Shown piece after piece: positions 11,127 to 23,310 of a stretch of DNA of 64,000 nt. The notes under the pieces are model-generated. The model was not told the origin of the DNA, did no database searches, and saw only the letters and a list, made by a program, of their open reading frames with translations. A program made the position numbers and the translations under genes. The stretch spans positions 11,595,705-11,659,704 of the forward strand of contig JAMKCF010000013.1 in assembly GCA_023634235.1 (NCBI GenBank), written 5' to 3'. This DNA comes from Pisaster brevispinus. Lineage: Eukaryota > Echinodermata > Asteroidea > Forcipulatida > Asteriidae. The number at the start of each line of letters is the position of its first letter. Positions within the stretch are counted from its first letter, which is position 1.

Positions 11127-14100
11127 CTAATTTGCGCTCTCCATCCCCTCAACTGCTTCTAACAGACAGAGTTTCTGTACAGGTCTTGTCAAGGTAGACG
11201 ACTTTGTCTTTACTTTGACTGCTCTGACTAACTGATCCTTTCCTGGATAAGTTTCGATTACTCGCCCCAAGAGCCATTTATTCCTTGGCAAGTCGTTGTC
11301 AACAACTAGAACCACATCATCAACTTGCACATTTCTCTGTGGTCTAGACCATTTCTGCCTTTCCTGCAGTGTAGGCAAGTATTCTCCAATCCATCTTCTC
11401 CAGAAAACATCTGCCATGTACTGCACTTGCCTCCATCTTTTTCGTCCATACAGATCCTTCTTGTCAAAAATACCAGGAGGCAATACTACTCCTGCACGAA
11501 GCAAAAGCAAGTGATTAGGTGTGAGTGGCTCCATGTCATTTACATCATCTGAAACCGAGGTTATCGGTCGACCATTGATGATAGACTCAACAAGACACAT
11601 AAGTGTGGACAAACTCTCATCTGGCATCGTTTGCTCTTTCATGAGGCTATTCATCAGTTTGCGTGTAGTCCTAATCTGCCTTTCCCATGCACCTCCCATA
11701 TGCGATGTTGTGGGTGGGTTAAACAACCAGCGAACTCCTTTCTGAAGAAGATACTCATTGATCTGCTTGTTCCAAACCTCCAATGACTCTCTGAGCTCTC
11801 GCTCTGCCCCAACAAAATTAGAGCCGTTATCAGATCTCATTTCCTCCGGTTGCCCTCTGCGACAAATAAACCTCTGTAGAGCATTGATAAATGAATCGGC
11901 CTCAAGTGAATGCAAAACTTCAATATGCACGGCTCTGACAACCAAACATGTGAAAATACATCCATAGCGCTTCACTAAACTCCGACCCTGTTTCACCATG
12001 AAGGGTCCAAAACAGTCTACACCTACATAACTAAATGGCGGCTTGTTTGGAGTGACTCTGTTTTGGGGTAGATCTGCCATCCTTTGCTCAATGGGCGTGG
12101 CTGACAACCGTTTGCATATAAAACAATCACGCAGTGCTCTGCGGACTGTAGACCTGGCTCCTATCAACCAAAATTGTTGTCGCAAAAGTGAAAGTACATG
12201 GTCTCTTCCTGAATGTCCCGATGCCTGATGGAAATGTCTCACAATGAGAAACACCACATGATGATTCTTTGGCAGGATGACTTGACTCTTTACTTGTTCA
12301 CCAACAGGGGAATTTCTCAAACGACCACCGACTCTCATCATGCCATCAACTGACAATACCGGATCAAGTTTGAAGACAGGGCTGGTTTTCCCAACACCTT
12401 TGTTCATCTGAAGACATTTTAATTCATTATTGAATGATCGCTGCTGGATGTATTTTATGATGGAATCTTCTGCTCTTGACATTTCATCTACTGTTAACTG
12501 CTTCTGCATGTCTGGTGTATGAAGCTTCTTTGCCTTGCGGCTTAAGTACTCCTTTACTCGCAGTAACCATGCAACATCTTTCTTCAGGTTATGCCACGAT
12601 GATCGTCTTTCCAACAGCTTGTCTATCACACTAGTCTGATCATGATTGTTTGTAGCATATATAGTGACCACATCTTTGTTTGTTTTGACTTCTGGATCCT
12701 CGTCCTTAAGATCTCTTAGGAGTGGTGACTTCGGCCAGTCACCTTCGTCGAGCCACAGGAAGCTTGGTCCATGTAACCAACGCTTGTTGTCTATCATTTC
12801 TGTTGCTGACAGTCCCCTGGAGACATCATCAGCAGGATTTGACTTTGAATCAACATGCCGCCACTGACTTGGTGACGACCCACTGTGTATGAGTGAAATC
12901 CTGTTGGCAACAAATGTGTGAAAGCGTTTTTCTTCATTCTTCACGTACTGTAGTACAATTGTACTGTCCGTCCAAAATATAGACTCGTCTATGGGCAAAT
13001 CCAATTCTCGTCGCACCATCGCATCAAGTTTGACGGAGAGTGTCGCTCCCATCAGCTCTAATCTGGGTATCGTTATCTTCTTCTTCGGAGCAAGATGTGC
13101 CTTTGTCAGGAGAAGACAGCAATGATTGTGCTCTTTGTTAGTCATACGTAGATAGGTCATCGCTCCATATGCTAACTCTGATGCGTCGGAAAAGTGATGA
13201 AGTTGATAGTTAGTTACCTCTCCAAATTCGCAAGGCTTCAAACATCGATTAATCTTAAATTGTTCGATCTTAGGTAATTCTTGTTTCCATCGTAGCCACC
13301 TACCGAGGTTGTCTGCTTCTAGTGGTTCATCCCACCCTAGCTTCTTGCGACTTAGGTCTTGAATTATCACCTTCGCTTTGAGGGTGAATGGACTTACAAA
13401 GCCATGTGGATCGTAGATGGAACTAACCACACTAAGTATTCCTCTTCGTGTCAAGGGCTTCTCTTTTGGACTAATCTTGTAGCCGAAGCAGTCATGTTCA
13501 ACATCCCACTGCATCCCAAGTGCTCTCTCAGTCGGCAATGCTTCATAATTCAGGTCAAGCTCCTTAACATCCTTTGCTCTTTCTTCCACTGGAATTGATG
13601 CCAAAACATTTGTGTTGTTGCTTATCCACTTTGTCAATTTAAAACCGCCTCTTGCTAGAAGATTGCACAATTCTCGAGCAATCTCTATTCCCTTTACTTC
13701 AGTGCTTACTGACTTGAGACAGTCGTCAACGTAGAAATTACGTAACACAGTATCCACTGTGTCTGGGTGGAAGTCATGGCAGTTATCTTGAGCTGTGCGC
13801 CGCAGTGCAAAGTTGCAACAACTGGGACTCCATGTCCCGCCAAAAAGATGTACATTCATCCTGTGAACAGTCAGTTGTTTTGACATGTCCCCGTCGGGCC
13901 ACCATAGATACCTCAATACATCACAGTCTTCAGGGGAAACCCTCACCTGGTGAAACATAGCTTGTACATCGGCCATGAGGGCCACAGTTTCTTGTCTGAA
14001 CCTCAAAAGTACCCCAAGCAACTTGTTGGTTAAATCTGGTCCACTCAGCACTTGCTTGTTCAAGGACATTCCATGATGCATGGATGCACAATCGAATACT

Positions 14101-16712
14101 ATTCTTAACTTGTCAGGTTTCATTGGGTGGTATACTGGATGATGTGGTAGGTACCACACTGTGCCATTATGGGCTAGCTTGTCTTCATTCACTATTTCTG
14201 CATACCTCTTGGTGACAAGGTCTTTCATACCTTCACAGTACTTTAACTTCAACTGTGTGTCTCCTTGGAGCCGCTTACCCAACAACTGGAGGCGACGTTC
14301 TGCCATACAACGGTTATTAGTCAAATCTGGTGGCCGACTTCTGAATGGGATTGCAAGTTCATAGTGACCGCCCTTCATCTGAATACTCTCCTCCCATATG
14401 GCTATGGCCTGCTTGTCCTTTATTGACATCCCTTTTGTGTCGTCGTGAAGTGACTCGCTCGTGTCCAACTTCCAGAACCTTTGAAGCTGACATTCTAATT
14501 CCACATCTGTCTCAATAAAGTTTGAGATGGCCTTGTGCTTGGTTGTCTTTCCGAGGGGTCCATTTAGGGTCCAGCCAAGCTGTGTTCTCAGTGCAAAGGG
14601 AGTGTTCTTTCCACCCTCCCTGACCTCTAATGGCATGAGTGCCTCTGGGACATCTTGACCAATCAAAAGAGAAACTCTTCCCTTGTCAACTTGTGGCAGA
14701 TTTATTCCTTGTAGGTGTGCCCATTTTTCGATGTCCTCTGGCTTCGCTAAATTGCTGCCATGGATTGGTAGTTCACGTCGAGTATAAACCATTGGTAGGG
14801 TAACTGTGCATTTGGAGTCAATACCCATTACAGTCAGACTTACAACAGTTGTTTCCGTCTGCACATTTACCTTTGTCATAGTCGTCAGAGATAACAACTG
14901 CTGTTCACCTTGAACCTTCAGTTGCCTCGCTAACTCCTCTGTGCAAAACGTGCTTGTCGATCCGCTATCCAAAAGTGCATATGTGCAGACAGAAATGTGG
15001 CTGTTCCCAGCTGTGACCTTCACTGGAACGATTGGCAATGCGACTCTAGTTGTGCCGACCCCAGTGCTGTTACAGCTTGTGTCTGTTTCTGTGAAACCAC
15101 TCTGCGCTGTTGTAGCTATTTCTGCCTGCGTAGCCTCAGCAGTTGGAGCAGAGAAACCTTTGGGGATAAACTTTGTCTGATGCAGAAACCTTGTATGTTT
15201 TCTCCCACATCCTAAAACAGAACACACTCGTTTTAACGTACATGCATTTGACATATGACCAGGGTTTAAACAATTAAAGCACAGTTTGACTGTCTTAGCA
15301 TATTCTAACCTTTCTGATGGATTTTTACCCTTAAACTCTGAACACCCAAACAAGGTGTGATTGCCTTTGCACATCACACATGTTAAATTATATGTTGGGT
15401 TTGCATTTGTCATCATGGTAAAACTACCTCTGTTAGAACGATTCACTGGGAACCTAGTTACACTCTTGTTTGTATCACCCTTCATGTCCCTTGTCTTACC
15501 CATGTTGCCATACACAGGATCATTAGCCTCTTCGGCAGCATCATCTACAAATTCCACCAAATCCTCTATTTGGGGTGGCCTTTTTTTGTTCTTTCTGATA
15601 CCTCTCACTTGCTTTATCCACCTATTTCTCAGATAAACTGGCAATTTCTCAACAATTTTAACAAGTACTCTCTGAGTATTTACTTCATGGATGTAACCCA
15701 TGGCCATCAGGGTTTCCTTACATGTTTTTAGATCATCAGCCATTTCTCTCAGTGCCCTTTTGTCATGGGGGCTGATGCTGCTACCTTCAGTAACCTTATT
15801 CACCCAAGTCTCAGAAATTGTATAATCATTACCAAACCTCTCTTTTAGCAATTCTTTGGCCCTTTTGTATCCTTCATTTGGTTTCATAACAGAACAACAC
15901 TGAATAACATTCTTTGCCTTACCAGAACAATACTGTATCAAGCGAACCAACTTAGCACTGTCCTCTATATTTGTACTGTCTACACTGTTCTCAAATGATC
16001 GTATGAATGTCCAATACTGCAAGGGATCACCGTCAAATGTTAATAGTTCTGCTCGAGGCATTTGCATCACTTCAAACAAACGTTGCTGCTGCAGTTGATT
16101 TTGTTCCATTATTTGTGAGATGGATCCTTCGTCTACAGTAGGAGTGGCAGTCTCCATGTCGACTTTCTGAACTTGAGGAACTGGATGAATTTCTGATGCA
16201 GACAAACTTTGGGGGAAATGTGTTTGGACACCATCACCTGTGGGCGTGCTGCTCACCGGTTCCACATGTGGCACTGCAGATGCATCTAATGCTGACACAT
16301 TTGGAGCAGGGTGATGGATATGTTGTATTTTTACTTCAGTGTCAGCACTATCATCACTCAATGTGTACACTTCTTCCTCTGCCTTAGCAATTGCCAACTT
16401 GGTGCTAAAGGACAACTGCACTTTCCTTTGACGTAGCTTTAACTCTTCAAGTTCAAGGGCCTGTAACTGCTCTAAGGCTGCCTGCTCTGCTTCAATAGCG
16501 GCCTTCTTGGCAGCTGCTCTCTTTCGTGCTCTAACCACTGAACTTGCCGTAGTACATGTAGTACTGACCTTTGACCCGCATTGACTTGCCGAGTCCTCTG
16601 GAACAATAAGTTCTTCATGGCTATGATGAACTGTATCTGACTCTTCTAAATCTGAATGGTTTTCACCAAGATGTGACGTTTCCTTTTGTACATTACTCAT
16701 GTTGATGCCCAA
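11127..16712 (-). CDS. BEL/Pao Gag-Pol polyprotein (1861 aa, intact)
   Basis: A single open frame encodes all retrotransposon functions. The N-terminal ~160 residues are Ser/Glu-rich with a Lys/Ala/Glu coiled-coil-like helix (about 60-110). A Pao-type gag region (about 200-400) follows, then zinc knuckles near 445-500 (CVMCKGNHTLFGC and CFNCLNPGHMSNAC). The aspartic protease has LLDSGST near 580. The reverse transcriptase has MADVQAMFHQV and the YVDD catalytic box near 993. RNase H has HFSDASE near 1172, LELMGA and FWTDST near 1244. The integrase has an HHCC zinc finger from about 1490 and catalytic VDCFGPF near 1563, RSDNGSNF near 1624 and a downstream WERQIR segment. The protease, RT and integrase catalytic residues are present and no stop or frameshift is seen. 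The start at 16712 is the first Met after the 5' LTR (leader about 30 bases); a Met four codons on is an alternative. Confidence 0.96.
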   Translation of the reverse strand: MGINMSNVQKETSHLGENHSDLEESDTVHHSHEELIVPEDSASQCGSKVSTTCTTASSVVRARKRAAAKKAAIEAEQAALEQLQALELEELKLRQRKVQLSFSTKLAIAKAEEEVYTLSDDSADTEVKIQHIHHPAPNVSALDASAVPHVEPVSSTPTGDGVQTHFPQSLSASEIHPVPQVQKVDMETATPTVDEGSISQIMEQNQLQQQRLFEVMQMPRAELLTFDGDPLQYWTFIRSFENSVDSTNIEDSAKLVRLIQYCSGKAKNVIQCCSVMKPNEGYKRAKELLKERFGNDYTISETWVNKVTEGSSISPHDKRALREMADDLKTCKETLMAMGYIHEVNTQRVLVKIVEKLPVYLRNRWIKQVRGIRKNKKRPPQIEDLVEFVDDAAEEANDPVYGNMGKTRDMKGDTNKSVTRFPVNRSNRGSFTMMTNANPTYNLTCVMCKGNHTLFGCSEFKGKNPSERLEYAKTVKLCFNCLNPGHMSNACTLKRVCSVLGCGRKHTRFLHQTKFIPKGFSAPTAEATQAEIATTAQSGFTETDTSCNSTGVGTTRVALPIVPVKVTAGNSHISVCTYALLDSGSTSTFCTEELARQLKVQGEQQLLSLTTMTKVNVQTETTVVSLTVMGIDSKCTVTLPMVYTRRELPIHGSNLAKPEDIEKWAHLQGINLPQVDKGRVSLLIGQDVPEALMPLEVREGGKNTPFALRTQLGWTLNGPLGKTTKHKAISNFIETDVELECQLQRFWKLDTSESLHDDTKGMSIKDKQAIAIWEESIQMKGGHYELAIPFRSRPPDLTNNRCMAERRLQLLGKRLQGDTQLKLKYCEGMKDLVTKRYAEIVNEDKLAHNGTVWYLPHHPVYHPMKPDKLRIVFDCASMHHGMSLNKQVLSGPDLTNKLLGVLLRFRQETVALMADVQAMFHQVRVSPEDCDVLRYLWWPDGDMSKQLTVHRMNVHLFGGTWSPSCCNFALRRTAQDNCHDFHPDTVDTVLRNFYVDDCLKSVSTEVKGIEIARELCNLLARGGFKLTKWISNNTNVLASIPVEERAKDVKELDLNYEALPTERALGMQWDVEHDCFGYKISPKEKPLTRRGILSVVSSIYDPHGFVSPFTLKAKVIIQDLSRKKLGWDEPLEADNLGRWLRWKQELPKIEQFKINRCLKPCEFGEVTNYQLHHFSDASELAYGAMTYLRMTNKEHNHCCLLLTKAHLAPKKKITIPRLELMGATLSVKLDAMVRRELDLPIDESIFWTDSTIVLQYVKNEEKRFHTFVANRISLIHSGSSPSQWRHVDSKSNPADDVSRGLSATEMIDNKRWLHGPSFLWLDEGDWPKSPLLRDLKDEDPEVKTNKDVVTIYATNNHDQTSVIDKLLERRSSWHNLKKDVAWLLRVKEYLSRKAKKLHTPDMQKQLTVDEMSRAEDSIIKYIQQRSFNNELKCLQMNKGVGKTSPVFKLDPVLSVDGMMRVGGRLRNSPVGEQVKSQVILPKNHHVVFLIVRHFHQASGHSGRDHVLSLLRQQFWLIGARSTVRRALRDCFICKRLSATPIEQRMADLPQNRVTPNKPPFSYVGVDCFGPFMVKQGRSLVKRYGCIFTCLVVRAVHIEVLHSLEADSFINALQRFICRRGQPEEMRSDNGSNFVGAERELRESLEVWNKQINEYLLQKGVRWLFNPPTTSHMGGAWERQIRTTRKLMNSLMKEQTMPDESLSTLMCLVESIINGRPITSVSDDVNDMEPLTPNHLLLLRAGVVLPPGIFDKKDLYGRKRWRQVQYMADVFWRRWIGEYLPTLQERQKWSRPQRNVQVDDVVLVVDNDLPRNKWLLGRVIETYPGKDQLVRAVKVKTKSSTLTRPVQKLCLLEAVEGMESAN

Positions 16713-16740
16713 TCTTGTTATAGCCTTGTCATTAAACTCA

Positions 16741-17289
16741 TGTGGCGGTTGACGATTAACTTAAACTGACAGTGACACAGTTGACTTTCTTTTATAACAC
16801 TATGACACGGTTTAATCTACAAACACAAAGGAAAAACAACAATACTGATTGTAAGCATACAATTACATTTAGACAACAGTTCTCAATTATCATGTGCTAT
16901 GGGTCTTTAACTATATAAGAACGTACTGTGTAGCCTGAATGCATAAGTCAACATAAAGTGAAACCTTTCATTTATACCTTGATGATTCATAACAACATTG
17001 GCAACTAAAAATACCTTAAAGCGCTTCAGAATGTTCTTAATTATTAACTGTAAATCTTATACTATCTGTGATTCTTATATTATCAAATTGAGATGTTAAT
17101 TGCAACACTTACGACATTGGGCCTTCGTGAAACAGTTATCAACAAAGTAAAACAGATGGCGCAGAATCCATGTGACTATCAAAAAAATAAATAAAAAGTA
17201 GAACTTCACAGTCCCTCGAGTAGCGCCCTCTATTGACCAAAAAGCTTCAGTAGAGTCTGCTAATAATAACTTGGCATACTGACCTAACA
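16741..17289 (-). repeat. 5' LTR of the BEL/Pao element
   Basis: This 549-bp LTR in element orientation runs TGTTAGGTCAG ... CAACCGCCACA. It contains several AT-rich candidate promoter stretches. I found no difference from the other LTR on reading. It is followed on the right by target duplication TTAAT. Confidence 0.95.
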
Positions 17290-17294
17290 TTAAT

Positions 17295-18256
17295 GTTTCT
17301 CACCTTCTTGTTTGAATAACTGACTGTTTTTGCTGTAGCATAATGTATTGTCTCTTTATAGTGCATCATATTGATGCAGTCATTAATCACTGTCATATTG
17401 ATGAGCGGTGGCGCTCTTTGTTTTTAACCACTCGTGTGACCTCCTGGCCTGTTGACCTACTTGTGCCAGAGGTCACCACTCCTGCACAATCTTTAACAGG
17501 TTTTACCCAATTTTAAGTAGGATTTCTATCCCTAAATATCATTAATCAACCAGAGTAGTGGGGACCCATCCTTTACTTTAATAATTCTTGAAAGGTCATA
17601 GATCATTGCCATTATAATTTGTATTTTTATGCTCTTAAGAAAAAGGGTGATTTTTTAAGTAACAAAAGTTTGGAAAAGTGAAAGTTATTATTGTATTGTT
17701 AATGAATAGGCATTGTGTAATAAACACATGGTTGTGGTCATGTATGAGCCAAGTTAGAATAGGCACATGAGCCCATTGGGACTATGCATAGTAATTTAGG
17801 GAGAAGTTAAGTCAAAGTTTGCTAATGAAAGATATTGGAGATTATTAGTAATTAAGGTGACTTTGTCATACCTTTAGTTATTACTGGCAACATTTGGGTA
17901 TTGGGCTATGAGTGTGAATAATAGTTGTGTGTGTTTCCAGGACGTGTGTAAGTTAAGTTAGCGCTAACGATGTATGCTAGTGAGCTCATGCCCTTTTGTC
18001 ATCTGTTGTTGGGTTTCTATCGGTGTGACATTGTCATAACAGTATTGACAGATTTGTAGATTCAAAGTTATGATTTGCTATTTTATGATTAAAAGTGCTT
18101 AGAGTTGAATGAGGTAGTTTGAGTAAGGAAACAGACTACACAGAATCAAAATGTAACAATTGGATTTAGTTCACACTTTTGAGTGAAGAGACCTAGATAT
18201 CTAAGGTGTTAACTTGATTGATTATTGGCAGTGACTTTAACTAGACTTGAGTATTG
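17295..18256. other. Intergenic stretch between BEL and X1, no gene seen
   Basis: AT-rich, without a supported frame. A short sequence CACTCCTGCACAATCTTTAA at about 17479 recurs at about 20817. Confidence 0.5.
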
Positions 18257-18265
18257 ATCTATATT

Positions 18266-20528
18266 TAGTCTTGGTCCAAGACGTCACTATCTCATACTCG
18301 TAACGTAACGTGATAACCCTACAGAGGGCGCGCTTTTCTTCTTGAATTAATTTCGGTGGACAACTGTCTGTAGTAACGTCTTGGATATCTTGTTTAAGAA
18401 GGCGTGGCCAAGTTATTTCCACGAAGCATCAAGTCATGTTTTATTCATATTAGTGACTAAAATGACAAGCTTGCAAGAAAAGCAAGATATGAAAGGTCAC
18501 GAGGTCGTTGACACATCGAACATGATTGTATGTAGTCTTGGTCCAAGCTTGCAAGAAAAGCAAGATAAGAAAGGTCACGAGGTCGTCGACACGATCGAGC
18601 ATGATTGTATGCAGTATGCACGCGCACTCACGTTTTGATTGACCATGACTTTTTCATCGCTATCAACGCACTAAGCAAGTGATTCTGAAATTACTCAAGC
18701 TAAATTATATGCTTGCAGTTGGTTAGGTTTATCGGTTGGTCATTGTTTAATGGACGTTTGAATCTTGTACATTGCCGATGTCAGCCATGTAATTTTAGAA
18801 AAGGTTATCTTTGCATCTGAATTACGGTATCATTCTACCATTCGACATGCCCTGAAAATAAGCTGTTGGCAATAACAATTCTACTTTGTTTACTTTTACC
18901 TTTCTTTGCAACTACACGAATGTAATGAGGACTTTTGTAATTTACTGCATCTTTTATGTAGGCCTAATTCACAAAGAAAGAGGGGTGAACTCTAGACTGT
19001 TTTGATCATGTTCGTATGGCCATCACTCCAACATGCTACTTTCAACAGTTGCTGCAAACATGTATATATTTTTTAAGGAGCGTTTCAAATACCGGGCACC
19101 AGCGTCGTTGTCTCAGTGTGTGTGTGTGTGTGTGAGTTTGTTTTCACATTCAAACCGGTGACCTATAACAAAAGAGGACAATAGGGTCCCCGGTTGGGTA
19201 AAGGTCCCCAGTTAGAAATTGTGTACAAAACCAATGGGAGCTGTTGCCAAAAAGTTAGAGTCCAAACAAAAGAGGGACAATAGGAGGTCCCCGATTGGAG
19301 GTGTTTACATGTGTGTGTGTGGGTGCCCTTACACATGCCAACTTACGGGGTACTTTTAACAATGGAACAATGGACCCCACAAGGCAATTTCAATAGGAAC
19401 AATAGGGCCCCACAAGGGAATTCTTTAGAAAAGGGAACAATAGAACAACAATAGCAGTACCCCACAAACCGGATCCGTAAGGTTGGGTGTGTGTGTTGAT
19501 CTTTGCGGTTTTGACTGGCTTTTCAAATACCGCGCGCCCTGTGCATAGATACGATGCAGTTTCCTTTGCAAGGTCAAAGTGCATAAAAAAATGTAATACA
19601 ATTTTAGCCAGCCTATTTTTTACCGTACATGTACATGTGTGTGGAAATCTATGTTCATTCGTTATCTTTTACCATTCCTTCACTGTTCCTGTAAACCTTC
19701 AACAAACAAAGACTAAATTACAGGCACTAGACACGTTTGGTAATTGTCAAAGACCAGTATTCTCACTTGGCGTATCTCAACATATGCATAAAATAACAAA
19801 TCTGTGAAAATTTGGGCTCAATGGTGGTCATCGAAGTTGCTATAAAATAATAAAGAAAAACACCCTTGTTGCACAATGTGTGTGCTTTCAGATGCCTGAA
19901 AAAGGCTTCAGGCCTGAAGTCTTTCTCAGATTCAAATATTTTAGTGAAATTACCCCTTTCTCAAAAACTACGTTACTCCAGAGGGAGTCGTTTCTCACAA
20001 TGTTTTATATTATCAACAGCTCTCCTTTGCTCGTTACCAAGTAAGTTTTTATGCCAAAATATATTTTGAGTAGTGATTATTATAAACAAAAGGTAAGCAA
20101 TTTCAGAATAATCTACAGAATTGTTAAGTCCAAACCCTAACCCACTGTCAAGCTCTTTTCAGAATGCATTTTATTCACTTTATAATAATTCCTTGCGAGA
20201 AGGTACTTTTCGCCACAATACCATTCACAACAACGTCCCATAGCGAGCTAGCTGTTAGAAACACATGGCGAATCATGAATAATTCACGAAAAGGCGCAAA
20301 CTCGATCGTTGATTGGCTTCCCCGGAAAGTCGGGGGAAAAACAATGAAACACTTAAGCACCCTCATACAAGATATCCAAGACCTTCGCGCAAGCTGGAAA
20401 TCGAACCGAGGATAGTGACGCCCTCTGTTGTTTGAATTGATCCATTTCGGTGCGAACTACCAACGATGGATAGTGGACTCATTCTGTTGTTGGAATTGAT
20501 CCATGCGAAGGTCTTGGAACCAAGACTA
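18266..20528. mobile_element. X1: 2.26-kb non-autonomous TIR element, 9-bp target duplication (Group 2)
   Basis: The ends are TAGTCTTGGTCCAAGAC and GTCTTGGAACCAAGACTA, inverted relative to each other and each a small palindrome. Exact 9-bp target duplications ATCTATATT stand at 18257-18265 and 20529-20537. Further in, the arms share imperfect inverted sequence (CTTGGATATCTTG on the left, CAAGATATCCAAG on the right). No transposase frame is present. The interior includes a TG microsatellite near 19120, the dispersed repeat of 1225-1390, and a ~350-bp dispersed repeat at about 19736-20090. The same element, loaded with other insertions, is X2 at 36438-46682. The 9-bp duplication suits Mutator-like or related superfamilies, but ends alone cannot decide. 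Confidence 0.92.
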
Positions 20529-20537
20529 ATCTATATT

Positions 20538-21708
20538 ATGTGATAGGGCCATGCACATCCGACTTTAACTGTTTGTATTTTTAAATGGAGTTTAGGAATT
20601 GCTCCCGATCAAGGTAGTTTATTATTTACTTCATTTTCATGGTAACTACATGATACAGCCAGATACACTTGGGGTAAAGGTGACCGAAAAATGGGGTTTT
20701 GTTGGTGAAAACGAACATTAACAAAATTCTTGCGAGCAGAAAGGAAACAATCTCTTCTTGGAAGCAGTGTTGTATGTATTGTATACTAAATCATCTTTCT
20801 TTGTTTATTTTATACCACTCCTGCACAATCTTTAACAGGCTTGTGCAGGATATAGGTCCCTCGTGCTGTATCCACAATAAAACAGTTTAAGCTAAGAGAC
20901 AAATCAATGAGCCATCCGCCTTAAAATTCGAACCTGCGTCCAACTAAATATTGTAGTGCCCTCGGCCCCCTTACAAAGTGAAAGTCAATTTTTGACAGAC
21001 TGAATTTAAAATTGAAGACGCTTTGAAATGAAAGTTGCAATGTATTTACTATTAAAGTTCAAAAACCTGAGAGATACAAACAAAATTTGTGATTTGTACG
21101 TATATAGTTGAAGTAATTAAAAATTTGCATTGGCCAGAACCATAAAACTGTTTTTCACAAAAGACTGGTGCTTTGCTGTGGTGTGCTTGTGTTGCTTATT
21201 GACAATATAACTGTTTACATTTCAAAATTAACAAATGCAGATGGAAAAAAAAGTCCAACTGTACATGATCAAGAATGTTAAGTGTTGAGCTATAAAATCT
21301 AACGTTAGTTCATTTTAGTGACTTTAATTTTAGAAACTTGCAGTATCTGCTTGACAGTGGGTTTACCTTAAGTTTTTGACTAAACAATTCTTTAGATTAT
21401 TCTGAAGTCGCTTACCTTTTGTTTATAATAATCATTTAACTAAGGCCTAAAATGTTGAACATTTCCAGGACGGTGAAGGAACGAAATATGAGGATTTATT
21501 TGAGATGCTTTATTAATCACATGTGAAATGGAATTTATTGAAGTTTAATTGTTGAACAGTAGATGTTCATACTATAAATATACATAGGCTTGAGTAACAC
21601 ACAGTAGGTCCATGAGTTGTTGAGCATTCTATGCACTTTGACCTTGCAACAGGGAAACTGCGTGTAAACTTTATCAATGTCTAGTGTATGGGTGGCCACG
21701 CCTCCACA
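20538..21708. other. Flank between X1 and U, no gene seen
   Basis: AT-rich sequence with no supported frame and no recognised repeat beyond the short CACTCCTGCACAATC match noted at about 17479. Confidence 0.5.
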
Positions 21709-21957
21709 GCATTTTATGAGGCGCCAAGTGTAAATTAATTATGAAACGCTATTTTTTACAAATAATTAATTATATATTATATGATTCATTATTTAACTAT
21801 TATTTTATTTGTATTTATAAATAATAGTGTTTGCACCACACAATTAAATATATATAATTGCTGGAATGTTTCCATTTTATACATATACTTGCACACACCA
21901 TTTCTTTATTTACAAATAAAATTGACGGAAAATGTTTATATGTAAATAATTAATACC

Positions 21958-22350
21958 TGAACTACTGTGATTTTTAGGGCTCTATTTTGATCGGAATCAT
22001 TGTATTAAAACCATGTGTGTATTTGCCAGGCAGCACCGTCACACCTTGCCAGGCAGCACCGTCACACGTGCGTCCGTGTACTGTATGATATGTAGCCAGA
22101 TCGTGCGTGCTGACCTTTTTGTGACCTTCCTTTGACAGTGCATTGTGTAGTTGTGTAGTATATTATTATATTGTGACTTTTTGCATTGTATTGCATATTT
22201 TGTGCTATTGTATTGGAGAAATTAAACCAGTACAGGAGAGTTTATTTCATTTTAGACGTCATTGGTTGCATTTATTATTATTGATTGTTTTTTTGGCGAA
22301 TCCTCGTCCTTTATTAACTAGAGGACCGGCCTCCTTCCCGTGTCTCTACA
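21958..22350 (+). repeat. 5' LTR of the non-autonomous element
   Basis: This 393-bp LTR contains a tandem pair of GCCAGGCAGCACCGTCACAC (about 22028-22068) that is absent from the 3' LTR. Confidence 0.85.
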
Positions 22351-22465
22351 AATGGCGTCGTAGACAGGATTGAGTGTTCGCCATTTGTTTATATTTCTCT
22401 GCTTTTGTTCTGTCTACGCCGTATCTCTACAAATGGCGTCGTAGACAGGATTGAGCATTCGCCAT
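22344..22465 (+). promoter_or_regulatory. Duplicated primer-binding-site region
   Basis: CTACAAATGGCGTCGTAGAC followed by AGGATTGAG occurs twice, at 22346-22374 and again about 78 bases on (about 22424-22452). The copy includes the last bases of the LTR. Either could serve as the tRNA primer site; only the first is correctly placed next to the LTR. Confidence 0.6.
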
Positions 22466-23310
22466 TGTATTTTTCGTCATTTTATTTTTGCCTTTTTGCC
22501 ATTTTGGATTGTCTACGCTTCAACATGGAGTAGAACCTTTTGGCTATTTTATGACGTCGGTCTGTTGCCGTGGGTTTATATAAACCCGAACTTTAGAATT
22601 TTCTCCGAGTGGATCGGAATGGAGAACTGATTTATTTTATCGATTTCGCGTTTTCGTCGCGATCTATGGATGTGATGGTCACCATCTGACTTTTTCCCCC
22701 TGCATCGACTTGAGGTCTTCATCTACGGATATTTATACATTTTGGTTTACATTTTATGCTGTGCAACTTTCATTGTAACAATTCTATTTGTAGAATTGTT
22801 TGTAATTTGACAATTTATATCCAAGCTTTTTAGATCTGTTGTATTTGTAGATTAAAGGCAATTGTGTCTTTTGTGAGTCTTTTAAAGATTCAATATTTTG
22901 AGGAACAGATAATTTTAGAGCCAGTTGTAGGCCTGTGCTTTGGGTAAAGTGTTTTTTAGCCAAATAGTTTTCTTGATGCACACATATTATTGTAACTGAG
23001 TTTTCAGCTAATTGCATCTTTCTTTTTGCACCTGTGTGAATGGTGTATATTTATGACTTTTTGTGCATTTTTACTTGTCTTGGCAAATACTGTTTAAACT
23101 TTTAAGTCTTTGTAAGACTGTGTGTCAGTTGGGAATTTTTGAATTGCAATTGTACTTTTTGTCTACCGTATGGTAAGACATCTTTTGGACTTGTATTTTT
23201 GTCTGTATCAGTGCAGACTGTTTTGAAGGTCAATGATTTAGGCCTCAGTGTATTTTTAACAAGTCATATTTTTGTACGTACATTGCTTATGATATATATG
23301 TATTCCAAAG

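Larger units (their letters stand above)
10320..17289 (-). mobile_element. Complete BEL/Pao LTR retrotransposon
   Basis: A full element of 6970 bp on the minus strand. Two 549-bp LTRs (TG...CA) read as identical and flank one long polyprotein frame. The 5-bp target duplication TTAAT is exact at 10315-10319 and 17290-17294. In element orientation a purine-rich tract (AGGGGTCGGGA) sits directly before the 3' LTR, as a polypurine tract should. I could not identify the primer-binding site with confidence; TGAGTTTAATGAC follows the 5' LTR. Identical LTRs and an unbroken frame mean a very recent insertion, possibly still mobile or polymorphic. Confidence 0.96.
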
